From SHAN690 sp038131955 (GTDB lineage: Bacteria > Bacteroidota > Bacteroidia > Flavobacteriales_G > Salibacteraceae), in the NCBI GenBank assembly GCA_038131955.1, contig JAYPQK010000002.1, positions 248,001 through 312,000 of the forward strand: a DNA stretch of 64,000 bases, in the 5' to 3' direction. The position numbers and the translations under genes are program-made. Below, one piece after another: positions 9,075-16,960 of the stretch; positions within the stretch are counted from its first letter, which is position 1, and every line of letters starts with the position of its first letter. The notes under the pieces were generated by a model that made no database searches, was not told the DNA's origin, and saw only the letters and a program-made list of their open reading frames with translations.

Positions 9075-10352
9075 ATGTCTTCCAAGCTTCAAGATCAAAC
9101 CAGCCCAAGGGTTGTGATTCTGGGAGCCGGCTTTGCCGGACTCAGATTAGCTAGAAAACTAGCCAAGAAGGATTTCGATGTCACGCTGATCGACCGCAAC
9201 AACTTTCATCAATTCCAACCTCTATTCTATCAGGTTGCCACGGCTGGACTCGCACCTAGCTCCATATCATTTCCGGTGCTAAAGGTTCTACACAAAGCGG
9301 ATAATGTTCGATTCAGACTGGCAGAAGTAGAAGAACTCAAGCTTGACAGTAATAGTGTAAAAACCTCGATCGGCGCATTTGAATTCGACTACCTGGTCAT
9401 TGCCACCGGCGCTGACACGAATTACTTCAACAACGAGGAGATCCAACGGAATAGCTTTCCGATGAAGTCGGTACAGGAGTCGCTCCAACTGAGGAACCGA
9501 ATCCTTGAATGCATGGAAGACGCTCTCATCGCTCCAACCGAAGCTGAAAGGGAGGCATTGATGAACATCGTGGTTGTTGGTGGTGGGCCTACCGGAACTG
9601 AAGTCTCAGGCGCCTTGGCCGAAATGCGTGATTACGTACTTCCCCTGGATTATCCAGAATTGGATTTTAGCCGGATGGGCATTCACCTACTCGAGGGCTC
9701 ACCAAGGTTGCTCGGTGGAATGTCGGACAAAGCTTCCGAGAACTCCTTGAGGTCATTGGAAGATATGGGGGTTCAGGTTCACCTCTCCTCTATTGTTGAA
9801 CGATATGATGGCGAAAGGGTGATCGTGAAAGGCGGCGAAGAGATCCGTTCCAAGACCTTGATCTGGGCCGCGGGTGTGAAAGGAAATGTTCTCCCCGGCC
9901 TTCCTCAGGATAAGATCATTGCCAACGCTCGGGTGAAAGTGGATGAAGTCAATCGAATGCAAGATTCGGACTCCGTCTTTGTCATTGGTGACCTAGCCTA
10001 CATGGAAGAAGGAAAGTTCGAACGTGGGCATCCACAGGTAGCCCAGGTTGCGATCCAGCAGGCAGATAAACTAGCCAAGAACCTGATCGCCATCAACCGT
10101 GGCAATTCGCCTTCTGCATTTCACTACAACGATCTCGGATCAATGGCCACGATCGGCAGGAATCGAGCTGTGGTGGATCTTCCTTGGATCAAATTTCACG
10201 GATTTCCGGCGTGGATGTTTTGGCTCTTCGTGCACCTCATGGCTATTCTTGGCGTGAAGAATCGTCTATTCATCTTCATAGAATGGATGTGGCGTTACTT
10301 CACCTATGACCAAAGTCTGCGTATCCTGATAAAACAAAAGCCCCCACGCTAG
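9075..10352 (+). CDS. ndh: Type II NADH:quinone oxidoreductase (NDH-2)
   Basis: 425 residues. An N-terminal FAD-binding Rossmann motif (VVILGAGFAGLRLARKLA), a second dinucleotide motif for NADH near residues 165-195 (IVVVGGGPTGTEVSGALAE), the FAD-phosphate segment VFVIGDLAYM and a C-terminal amphipathic/hydrophobic region (WMFWLFVHLMAILGVKNRL) for membrane binding make this a standard NDH-2. It oxidises NADH and reduces the quinone pool without pumping protons. I choose ATG 9075; the in-frame ATG at 9057 lies inside the terminator loop. With the terminator touching the start codon, the promoter must overlap the hairpin or the message must arise by read-through. Confidence 0.92.
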   Translation: MSSKLQDQTSPRVVILGAGFAGLRLARKLAKKDFDVTLIDRNNFHQFQPLFYQVATAGLAPSSISFPVLKVLHKADNVRFRLAEVEELKLDSNSVKTSIGAFEFDYLVIATGADTNYFNNEEIQRNSFPMKSVQESLQLRNRILECMEDALIAPTEAEREALMNIVVVGGGPTGTEVSGALAEMRDYVLPLDYPELDFSRMGIHLLEGSPRLLGGMSDKASENSLRSLEDMGVQVHLSSIVERYDGERVIVKGGEEIRSKTLIWAAGVKGNVLPGLPQDKIIANARVKVDEVNRMQDSDSVFVIGDLAYMEEGKFERGHPQVAQVAIQQADKLAKNLIAINRGNSPSAFHYNDLGSMATIGRNRAVVDLPWIKFHGFPAWMFWLFVHLMAILGVKNRLFIFIEWMWRYFTYDQSLRILIKQKPPR

Positions 10353-10365
10353 AGCGAGAGGGCTT
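10338..10365 (-). terminator. Terminator of the DUF4920 gene overlapping the ndh stop
   Basis: AAGCCC (10338-10343) pairs with GGGCTT (10360-10365). Read on the minus strand the hairpin is followed by CTTTTGTTTT, so it mainly serves the minus-strand lipoprotein gene; the plus-strand side has only a weak T-rich tail. The hairpin contains the ndh stop codon. Confidence 0.6.
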
Positions 10366-10389
10366 CTACTATTCGTTGTGGAAATGATC

Positions 10390-11013
10390 TTAATGCTCGT
10401 GATCGCCGTGATCATGATCAGAATGATCGTGCTCCTCTTCCATTTCAGCTTCCTCGTCAGAGCCGTCAGCAGCATTGGTAGTCACTTCGTAATCCTTAAC
10501 GATCACGCCGTCAGCCACGAAGGTCATACGCGTTTCAGGTTCAGTGATCATCGCGATCTCTTCTTCTGACTTTCCTTCATCTTCTGCATAGTGACGAAGA
10601 TCCTCTACGCTCGTGGTTTCCATGTAAAGCGTACCGTCGATGATCGCTTCCTTTCCATCGATATCCTTAGGAACAAAGAATCCATAATCACGGAAAGAAA
10701 CGTGCATACTTTCACCATTCTCACCGGTGGCCATAGTCATCCAACATCCTTTCACCTGGCACACCTTGTCGATGGTTCCTGTCAATTTAAGGTTGACAGA
10801 ATCCATTTCACCCAACTGAGCCATTGCTTCAGAAGCGCTAAGAGCTCCTTCCTCGTTGATCTCTGCTCCGAAGTAAGCGATCTGAGCTGCTGGAGCGGCC
10901 GCCTCTGCTGAAGCGCTGTCCATTCCATCGTTTTCGTGTCCTTGGTTGCCGTTCTGGCAAGCCACCATTGCCAACATCAATGCAGGCAGTACAATCAGTT
11001 TTTTCATTTTCAT
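10390..11013 (-). CDS. DUF4920-domain lipoprotein with His-rich tail
   Basis: 207 residues. A lipoprotein signal peptide ends in LAMVAC (Cys 19). Residues about 45-165 match the DUF4920 pattern: FGAEINEEGALSASEAM, then LTGTIDKVCQVKGCWMTM with the paired cysteines of that family, and an RDYGFFVP segment. The C-terminus is strongly acidic and ends with repeated His-Asp/Glu (HDHSDHDHGDHEH), a likely metal-binding tail. DUF4920 proteins are exported proteins of unknown role; the CxxxxC pair suggests redox or metal chemistry. It lies 18 bases downstream of the fused E1 gene on the same strand, so read-through is possible, but a functional link is not evident. Confidence 0.8.
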   Translation of the reverse strand: MKMKKLIVLPALMLAMVACQNGNQGHENDGMDSASAEAAAPAAQIAYFGAEINEEGALSASEAMAQLGEMDSVNLKLTGTIDKVCQVKGCWMTMATGENGESMHVSFRDYGFFVPKDIDGKEAIIDGTLYMETTSVEDLRHYAEDEGKSEEEIAMITEPETRMTFVADGVIVKDYEVTTNAADGSDEEAEMEEEHDHSDHDHGDHEH

Positions 11014-11031
11014 AGTATTCAGGCTGCAAAA

Positions 11032-13008
11032 TTAATAATCAAGAAGCTCTTGGAGCACCTCCTTGAGGTGGTTAGACGCTAAGAATTCCACTTCGAGTCC
11101 AGAGGCAAATGGAACGGGTGTATCCATGCTAGCGCATCGTCGAACCGGAGCATCCAAGAACTCAAAGCAAGACTCCGTGATACGCGCGCTGACCTCTGCT
11201 CCGATACCGCCTGTCAGGGTATCCTCATGCAATACCAGTACGCGACCTGTTCGCTTGACGGATTCCATCACCGTATCCATGTCCAGCGGAGCCAAACTTC
11301 TAAGATCCACAATATCCAAATCCAGGTCAGGCATCGACTGCAGAAGCTGTAACGCCCAGTGCACACCGAGTCCATAGGTTATAATGGAAACCTCGCTCCC
11401 CTCTCTTACCAATTTGGCCTTTCCGATCTCTGTGGTGTAGTAGCCTTCCGGAACCTCTTCCGTCAAGCTTCGGTACAAGAACTTGTGTTCGAAGAACAAC
11501 ACCGGATTTGGGTCTTCAAACGATGCCAGTAGCAATCCCTTCGCATCTGCCGGTGACGAAGGATAAAGGATCTTCAATCCAGGAACATGGAAGAACCACG
11601 CCTCATTGGATTGGGAATGAAAGGGCCCTGCGCCTACTCCAGCTCCTGTTGGCATCCTCACAACTACATCAGCGTTCTGTCCCCAACGCCAGTGAACCTT
11701 TGCCAAGTTATTGACGATCTGATTGAAGCCAGAGCTCACGAAGTCAGCGAATTGCATTTCGACCATGGCTTTCTTACCATAGATGCTAAGACCCAGTCCT
11801 GCTCCCAGAATGGCTGATTCACAAAGTGGCGTATTGCGCACTCGTTCGGCGCCATATTTATCCAAAAGTCCTTCCGTGACCTTAAACACCCCACCATATG
11901 CTCCAATGTCTTGTCCCATCAGAATAAGATCCGAATGCTTAGACATGGCCTGATCCAATCCTTCGGCCACGGCATCGACGAAGCGCATGGGCTTGGTAGA
12001 TTGGCCGGGAAAGCTAACCGCAGCATCATGGGGGGCATAAACATCCCTCAGTTCTTTTTCTGCGTTGACCTCGATCGCTTTGTACCCCATCGCTGTATCG
12101 AAGGCCTCTCCTATCGACTTTAGGTATTCTGACTTGAGGTCTTCCGCAAACTCTTGGGTGATTACCCCTTGTTCAATTAAAAAATGCTCATATCGCAAGA
12201 TCGGATCCTTTTCTGCCCATGACTCCTTGAGGCCATGAGGGTAGTACTTCGTACCACTGGCCTCCTCGTGTCCGCGCATTCGGAAGGTGATGCATTCGAT
12301 CAATATCGGACGAGGGTTCTCCCGAATCGACTGAGCCTTCTCTTGAATGGTCAAGAGTACCTCGAGGATGTTGTTCCCATCGATCTGTACTGCCTCCATT
12401 CCATACCCTATACCCTTATCGATGAATTGCTTACATCGAAATTGCTCATTGCTTGGCGTACTTAGTCCCCACTGATTATTCTCAACCACAAAAAGCACGG
12501 GAAGGTCCCATACCGCAGCGACATTTAGCGCCTCGTGGAAATCACCCTCACTGGCACCGCCATCGCCAGTAAACACCAAGGTAGCTTTTCCCTTTCTATC
12601 GATCTTCTGTCCCAAAGCGATACCATCTGCTAAACCTAGCTGCGGTCCAAGGTGGGAGATCATTCCGACAATACGGTGTTCGATAGAACCGAAATGGAAG
12701 CTCCGGTCTCTCCCTTGAGTGAAGCCTTCTGCCTTTCCTTGAAATTGCGCAAACAAGCGCTCAAGAGGAACGTTTCGCGTGGTAAAGACCCCGAGGTTTC
12801 TGTGCATCGTTAGAATGAACTCATCGAGATAGAGTCCCAGGGCACAACCCACGCTAATAGCCTCCTGTCCATATCCACTGAACCACTTTGAGACCTTGCC
12901 CTGCCTCAAGTAAATGAGCATCTTCTCTTCGATCTGACGAGGGAGAAGTAACCTTTTATAAATATCGATCAATTGTTGATCCTCGAAGCCTGTGCGGTTG
13001 AAATTCAT
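11032..13008 (-). CDS. Branched-chain 2-oxoacid dehydrogenase E1, alpha and beta fused
   Basis: 658 residues. Residues 1-330 are the alpha part, with the thiamine-diphosphate motif GDGGASEGDFHEALNVAA continuing to NNQW. Residues about 340-658 are the beta (transketolase-like) part, with RFVDAVAEGLDQAM, the GQDIGAYGG segment, CESAILGAGLGLS and the C-terminal domain starting near VREGSEVSIITYG. The enzyme decarboxylates branched-chain 2-oxoacids and passes the acyl group to lipoyl-E2. The single-chain alpha-beta arrangement is common in Bacteroidota, where it is annotated as 2-oxoisovalerate dehydrogenase; other 2-oxoacids cannot be excluded. No E2 or E3 gene is nearby. The lipoyl cofactor of its partner would depend on LipA, encoded at 40497. 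Confidence 0.9.
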   Translation of the reverse strand: MNFNRTGFEDQQLIDIYKRLLLPRQIEEKMLIYLRQGKVSKWFSGYGQEAISVGCALGLYLDEFILTMHRNLGVFTTRNVPLERLFAQFQGKAEGFTQGRDRSFHFGSIEHRIVGMISHLGPQLGLADGIALGQKIDRKGKATLVFTGDGGASEGDFHEALNVAAVWDLPVLFVVENNQWGLSTPSNEQFRCKQFIDKGIGYGMEAVQIDGNNILEVLLTIQEKAQSIRENPRPILIECITFRMRGHEEASGTKYYPHGLKESWAEKDPILRYEHFLIEQGVITQEFAEDLKSEYLKSIGEAFDTAMGYKAIEVNAEKELRDVYAPHDAAVSFPGQSTKPMRFVDAVAEGLDQAMSKHSDLILMGQDIGAYGGVFKVTEGLLDKYGAERVRNTPLCESAILGAGLGLSIYGKKAMVEMQFADFVSSGFNQIVNNLAKVHWRWGQNADVVVRMPTGAGVGAGPFHSQSNEAWFFHVPGLKILYPSSPADAKGLLLASFEDPNPVLFFEHKFLYRSLTEEVPEGYYTTEIGKAKLVREGSEVSIITYGLGVHWALQLLQSMPDLDLDIVDLRSLAPLDMDTVMESVKRTGRVLVLHEDTLTGGIGAEVSARITESCFEFLDAPVRRCASMDTPVPFASGLEVEFLASNHLKEVLQELLDY

Positions 13009-13150
13009 GCGGTGAAAATGGGACGATAAAAGTAGTGATCGGTAGGTGCTTGTCGAAAGAATTCCTCGATTGGTCGGAAAAGGTATCCCACCAAACCATC
13101 GGAATAGATACTTTCCCGTCCTTCATTCGAACGAATCAAACCTAATATCT

Positions 13151-13846
13151 ATGAAAAGATCCTTATTCTTTCTAGTTGCGATTGTTGCCACTTTGACGAT
13201 CGTCAGCTGTAATCAATGTAAAGACGTAGAATGCCTCAACGGCGGAATTTGTGAAAAAGGCACCTGTGAGTGCCTAACTGGATTCAGTGGCGACAGTTGC
13301 CAAATCGAGGACAAATGTGTTACCAACAATGTAAGTTGCTTGAACGGTGGAGTATGTGAAGACGGCGAATGCGATTGTGAACGCGACTACTTCGGTGAGA
13401 GTTGTGAGACCTTTTGCGAAGAAGGAACTTACCGAAAGAGCACTGGAGAGTGCGTATGTTATCCAGGATTCTCAGGAGAGTCGTGCTCTACTGAAATGCG
13501 ATTGGATTGGATCGGAGATTATACGGTTCCTTCTGATTGTAACGGACAGGATGTTCTTTCATCGATCACTGCTAATGATCACCCAGACCCTGACAGTCTC
13601 TTTGCCGCCAACTATGTGAGCGTGACAAACTTGACTACAGCGGGTGATACGAAGGGATATGGTATCATCAACAATGACAATCAACTGGAAATCCCGATGC
13701 AGAACGTGAAGGATGCGAATGGAACGACTTTCTCTGTTGAGTCGACTGCTCCTGCCTCTTTGAACGGGAATAACTTTACCATTACGATCAAGCGCAAGCT
13801 GGATAACAATGCTATCCTTTGTACGCTGAACTTCAATCGTAACTAA
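13151..13846 (+). CDS. EGF-like lipoprotein, family member 1
   Basis: 231 residues. The start at 13151 gives a lipoprotein signal peptide ending in TIVSC (Cys 20); longer frames would bury it. Two complete EGF-like modules follow (CKDVECLNGGICEKGTCEC; then VSCLNGGVCEDGECDC) and a third partial one (CVCYPGFSGESC), together about residues 21-115. The C-terminal 115 residues form a beta-rich domain beginning LDWIGDYTV and ending NAILCTLNFNRN. The same architecture recurs at 13858 and 15045. EGF-like modules are rare in bacteria outside Bacteroidota and their role here is unknown; cell-surface adhesion is one possibility. Only 11 bases separate it from the next family member. Confidence 0.8.
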   Translation: MKRSLFFLVAIVATLTIVSCNQCKDVECLNGGICEKGTCECLTGFSGDSCQIEDKCVTNNVSCLNGGVCEDGECDCERDYFGESCETFCEEGTYRKSTGECVCYPGFSGESCSTEMRLDWIGDYTVPSDCNGQDVLSSITANDHPDPDSLFAANYVSVTNLTTAGDTKGYGIINNDNQLEIPMQNVKDANGTTFSVESTAPASLNGNNFTITIKRKLDNNAILCTLNFNRN

Positions 13847-13857
13847 CTTTTTATCCT

Positions 13858-14436
13858 ATGAAATCGACACTATTAAACCTCAGCTTTGCCTTTGTTGCTG
13901 CAATGGGAATGCTCTTCGTGAATTCATGCGCGGATCCTTGTAAGGATGTCGTTTGCGATAACGGTGGCACTTGTAATGAGGAAGGCGCTTGCGATTGCCC
14001 TGATGAATACTTCGGCGCTACGTGCGAGACGCACTGCGTAAATGGAACATACGGCAGCGGAAGTTGTGGTTGTGATGACTATTGGGAAGGCGACGCCTGT
14101 GATATTGAGGAGCGAATTAAGTTCTATGGCGCATTTGACGTCGTAGAAGAATGCGCTCCTTCTACATATGAATATGCTTCAACCATAAAGATAGGAACAG
14201 GTGGTGGCATCAATCGCATCGAGATATCCTATCTCTACAACGATTACCCTGACGGCGTTTATGCTGACGTGGACGGCCGAGATATCACCATTCCTTCTCA
14301 GAACCCTGAAGTCGGATTTACGATCTCCGGTTCCGGAACGATCAGTGAGGACAATACCACGATCGACATCACCTACACTTTGGATGATTCTTCGATCGGA
14401 ACAGTTACTTGTACTGCGACGTTCACACGTCAATAA
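13858..14436 (+). CDS. EGF-like lipoprotein, family member 2
   Basis: 192 residues; lipoprotein signal ending LFVNSC (Cys 24). One full EGF-like module (CKDVVCDNGGTCNEEGACDC) and a Cys-rich follow-on (CETHCVNGTYGSGSCGC) occupy about residues 24-85. The C-terminal domain starts IKFYGAFDVVEEC and ends with strands TIDITYTLDD and TVTCTATFTR, matching the end of members 1 and 3 (a G-x-Y/F-x-V opening, and a T-x-S-x-x-C-T/R close). It is shorter than member 1, lacking one EGF unit. It is followed by a bidirectional terminator shared with the convergent lipoprotein gene. Confidence 0.8.
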   Translation: MKSTLLNLSFAFVAAMGMLFVNSCADPCKDVVCDNGGTCNEEGACDCPDEYFGATCETHCVNGTYGSGSCGCDDYWEGDACDIEERIKFYGAFDVVEECAPSTYEYASTIKIGTGGGINRIEISYLYNDYPDGVYADVDGRDITIPSQNPEVGFTISGSGTISEDNTTIDITYTLDDSSIGTVTCTATFTRQ

Positions 14437-14453
14437 CCAAACCCTCGGATATG

Positions 14454-14484
14454 AAAAAAGCCCCTCGAATGAGGGGCTTTTTTG
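14454..14484. terminator. Bidirectional terminator between convergent lipoprotein genes
   Basis: AAAAAAGCCCCTC (from 14454) pairs perfectly with GAGGGGCTTTTTT around a 4-base loop GAAT. A-run and T-run flank the GC stem on both sides, so it can stop transcription from either direction. Confidence 0.9.
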
Positions 14485-14503
14485 TTTCATTGAAGTGAGA
14501 AGA

Positions 14504-14887
14504 TTACTTCTTACGAGTGCTCTTCACTGCCTCTTCAACTTCTTTCGGTGCTTCTTTGGTCACGGTAGACGTAGTACCTTTTGACTCCTCCTTAGGCTCC
14601 TCAGCTGCTGGCTTAGTCATTTTAGCACGTGTCTTCTCTACTGCCTCCTCGATCCCCTCAGGCGCCTCTTCAACGGCTTCACCAATCTTGGTCTCATCTT
14701 TTTCGGCCGCTTCTTTCATTTCAACCTTGGCCTCTTCCGCTGCTTCAACGGCTTGCTCCATGGCTGCTTCAACTTCTTGAGAAACTTCTTCCTCGTGGTT
14801 TTCGTCGTGTGACTCCCCTCCTCCGCATGCTGTAAGCATAGCTGCAGCAAACAAGAAGGACATCGCAGTTAGTGTAATTTTCTTCAT
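14504..14887 (-). CDS. Glu/Ala/Lys-rich small lipoprotein
   Basis: 127 residues; lipoprotein signal with AAMLTAC (Cys 21) followed by GGGES. The remaining 100 residues are almost only Glu, Ala, Lys, Val and Thr with short A-E-E-A-x-E blocks, predicting one long charged helix or coiled coil; the C-terminus is more basic (STRKK). No conserved domain is recognisable. It sits convergent to EGF member 2 and divergent from EGF member 3, so it interrupts that gene family. Function unknown; a periplasmic spacer or stalk is possible. Confidence 0.7.
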   Translation of the reverse strand: MKKITLTAMSFLFAAAMLTACGGGESHDENHEEEVSQEVEAAMEQAVEAAEEAKVEMKEAAEKDETKIGEAVEEAPEGIEEAVEKTRAKMTKPAAEEPKEESKGTTSTVTKEAPKEVEEAVKSTRKK

Positions 14888-14952
14888 GATAGATGGATTT
14901 GTTTGACAGCAAAGTAAATCAAAATTCGAGGATCGTACATGGGCACCTTGGC

Positions 14953-14986
14953 CATTCGACTTAAAGTTTCGGTCATTCGTCTAAAG
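14953..14986. repeat. Direct repeat, 21-bp spacing, in the divergent lipoprotein promoter region
   Basis: CATTCGACTTAAAG (14953-14966) recurs as CATTCGTCTAAAG (14974-14986), two helical turns apart. It lies between the divergent genes starting at 14887 and 15045. Spacing of 21 bp suits a dimeric regulator binding one DNA face. Confidence 0.45.
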
Positions 14987-15044
14987 ATTTGGATGCGAAT
15001 CGCAGCTTCCGTTTTTCCATATATTTACGGCTCAAATCAAACCC

Positions 15045-15692
15045 ATGATGAAAAGATTGCTTGCACCATTGTTAGTAGCCTTGATCTCGATCACGACTGT
15101 CTCATGCGATGAGTGCATTGGTATGTTCGGAAAGGAAAAGGTCCAGTGTAATAACGGTGGTACCTGTAATGACGGTGAATGCGACTGTCTGAAAGGTTAT
15201 TCAGGTCCGAGTTGCGACAGTTTGGATCTATGCGAACTGAACGATGTTGACTGCGTCTTTGGTCTGTGCGTAAATGGAGATTGTAACTGTCAAGACGGTT
15301 ATGAAGGACAGCTTTGCGAGATTGAAACGAGAGAAAAATTCCTTGGTTCCTACACCATCAGCGAGTATTGCGACCCACTTGACACCCTCGTAGGACACAC
15401 CATGGTTATCGATAGGGATCTTTTGGATCCGACAAGGATCACGTTATCGAATGTGTTCAATGCAAACCAGTTCCCAATCGAAGGCTTCTTCTCTAAAGTG
15501 GAAGCTCGCGCTCAGAAATCAAGCATGAAGTTCACCATCTTCGGTCAGAATCCTGACGACAATGATCGCAGCATCAGCGGTTCCGGAGAGATCGACATGG
15601 CAGACACGAACAACATCACTATCACCATCGATTACACGATCACGAATGGCAACAAGACCTATTCGTGCCGACTCGATGCGGAAAAGCAATAA
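15045..15692 (+). CDS. EGF-like lipoprotein, family member 3
   Basis: 215 residues; lipoprotein signal ending TTVSC (Cys 21; a second ATG at 15048 is equally possible). Two EGF-like units follow (VQCNNGGTCNDGECDC and CVFGLCVNGDCNC), about residues 22-95, then the shared C-terminal domain: KFLGSYTISEYC, MKFTIFGQNPDDNDRS, SGSGEIDMADTNN, and a final TYSCRLDAEK. The GSG-x-I/T box recurs in member 2 (SGSGTISEDNT). A TATATTTA sequence about 30 bases upstream is close to the -7 consensus. It is separated from members 1 and 2 by the convergent Glu-rich lipoprotein gene. Confidence 0.8.
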   Translation: MMKRLLAPLLVALISITTVSCDECIGMFGKEKVQCNNGGTCNDGECDCLKGYSGPSCDSLDLCELNDVDCVFGLCVNGDCNCQDGYEGQLCEIETREKFLGSYTISEYCDPLDTLVGHTMVIDRDLLDPTRITLSNVFNANQFPIEGFFSKVEARAQKSSMKFTIFGQNPDDNDRSISGSGEIDMADTNNITITIDYTITNGNKTYSCRLDAEKQ

Positions 15693-15695
15693 GCG

Positions 15696-16601
15696 ATGTC
15701 CGTGGATAGAACAACAATCGAGGGCCCTCAACGGGGCCCTTTTTTATGCATCGTGAATCCGAATTCCGGAACAGGAGCAAGTCGTAAGTTCATTGAGACG
15801 ATCGATTCCCGACCCGCTGTGGATGATTTGAACGTAATCATTAGCGAGTCACCAGCCCACTCAAGGTATATGGCTAAAAGCGCTGAAGAAAACGGTTATA
15901 AGGCCGTGATCGCGGTAGGTGGAGATGGGTCAGTCCAAGAGATCGCTACCCAGTTGATCCGCTCCAAGGTTGCTTTTGGGATCGTCCCCGCTGGTTCTGG
16001 CAATGGAATCGCTCGCCACCTGAATATCTCCATGAACCCAGAGGAAGCCTTGCAGCAAATGCTACAGGGCAAGCAACGAGTCATCGACACCTTCAAGGTC
16101 AATGAAACCGCAGCGATCGGATTCAGCGGACTCGGACTAGACGGACTGGTGGCTAAAGCCTTTGACGAGGCCAATGAACGTGGATTTAGCAACTACGTGA
16201 AGCTCACGATGGACCTCATGCTCGGATACCAAGCTACTCGATTTCGAATCAGTGATGCCGAAGGAAACGACGCCAACATCGAAGCGCTATCCATCGTATG
16301 CGCGAACACTTCCCAACTAGGCAACAACGCAGTGGTGAATGCTACGGGTAAGGACGACGATGGAGCCTTGGAACTGGTCATTATACAAAACACGCCTCCT
16401 GTTCAGCGGATGGCACTCGCATCAAGGCTCTTTCTTCGTTCATTGCATAAAAGTCCGGTGGTTGAGGTAAAACAATCCTCTCGTTTTGTGATCGAGAACT
16501 TGGATTCAGTCGCTTTGCAAGTCGATGGTGAAACCAGCGGATCGCCTTCGATGGTTACCTTCGAGGTCGTTCCCAAAAGTCTCAACGTATTGATCCCTTG
16601 A
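15696..16601 (+). CDS. Diacylglycerol kinase-family lipid kinase
   Basis: 301 residues. Residues about 19-130 are the catalytic domain: IVNPNSGTG (residues 19-27), then AVGGDGSVQEIA with the GGDG nucleotide-binding motif, and VPAGSGNGIARHL. The C-terminal beta-sandwich follows (FSGLGLDGLVAKAF and a final LQVDGETSG). Family members (YegS/BmrU/DgkB type) phosphorylate diacylglycerol or related lipids at the membrane. The only upstream start before the first beta strand is ATG 15696, four bases after the preceding stop, which places a terminator-like hairpin in codons 9-17; GTG 15753 would remove the first strand. Its stop overlaps the region of the next start by two bases' spacing, suggesting an operon. 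Confidence 0.85.
   Translation: MSVDRTTIEGPQRGPFLCIVNPNSGTGASRKFIETIDSRPAVDDLNVIISESPAHSRYMAKSAEENGYKAVIAVGGDGSVQEIATQLIRSKVAFGIVPAGSGNGIARHLNISMNPEEALQQMLQGKQRVIDTFKVNETAAIGFSGLGLDGLVAKAFDEANERGFSNYVKLTMDLMLGYQATRFRISDAEGNDANIEALSIVCANTSQLGNNAVVNATGKDDDGALELVIIQNTPPVQRMALASRLFLRSLHKSPVVEVKQSSRFVIENLDSVALQVDGETSGSPSMVTFEVVPKSLNVLIP
15721..15745 (+). terminator. Terminator hairpin located inside the start of the lipid-kinase gene
   Basis: AGGGCCC (15721-15727) pairs with GGGCCCT (15734-15740) and is followed by six T. It is the expected terminator for the EGF lipoprotein ending at 15692 but lies within codons 9-17 of the next reading frame. Confidence 0.75.
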
Positions 16602-16603
16602 TC

Positions 16604-16960
16604 ATGGCAAAGAAGAACAAACCCCAAACATTCAAATCGCTCGGCGACTTCGTCTACAGCACCAATCCTGATTACCAACCGGAAGAAGAACAGGAGAATG
16701 CAGAATCACTAGGGCCGTCGGAGCAGCTTCTCCACCTGCACCGAGAAACAAAAGGACGCGCGGGTAAGGCCGTCGCGATCGTACGCGGATTTCAAGGGAC
16801 GGAAGATGAGTTGAAAGACTTGGCGAAGGAGCTGAAGGCCCATTGCGGAACGGGCGGATCTGTGAAGGACGGCGAGATCATCATCCAAGGAGATCAGCGA
16901 GAGAAAGTAGATTCCTATTTGAGGTCAAAGGGGTATAAAACGAAGCGGGTCGGCGGTTGA
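16604..16960 (+). CDS. SUI1/YciH-family translation-initiation-factor-like protein
   Basis: 118 residues from ATG 16604, two bases after the upstream stop. The C-terminal 75 residues have the SUI1/eIF1 fold signature: GRAGKAVAIVRGFQG, then LAKELKAHCGTGGSVKDGEI and IQGDQREKVDSYLRSKGY. The N-terminal 40 residues are a charged linker (LGDFVYSTNP, EEEQENAES). Bacterial homologues (YciH) are thought to affect initiation fidelity at the 30S subunit. Its stop abuts that of the convergent PD40-OmpA remnant with no spacer. Confidence 0.88.
   Translation: MAKKNKPQTFKSLGDFVYSTNPDYQPEEEQENAESLGPSEQLLHLHRETKGRAGKAVAIVRGFQGTEDELKDLAKELKAHCGTGGSVKDGEIIIQGDQREKVDSYLRSKGYKTKRVGG

Noticed and set aside
10378..10911. 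Plus-strand frames opposite the DUF4920 gene
   Set aside because: They lack a start context and are antisense of a lipoprotein with a normal signal and domain.
13046..13150. Upstream extension of the first EGF-like lipoprotein
   Set aside because: It would hide the lipoprotein signal peptide that begins at 13151.
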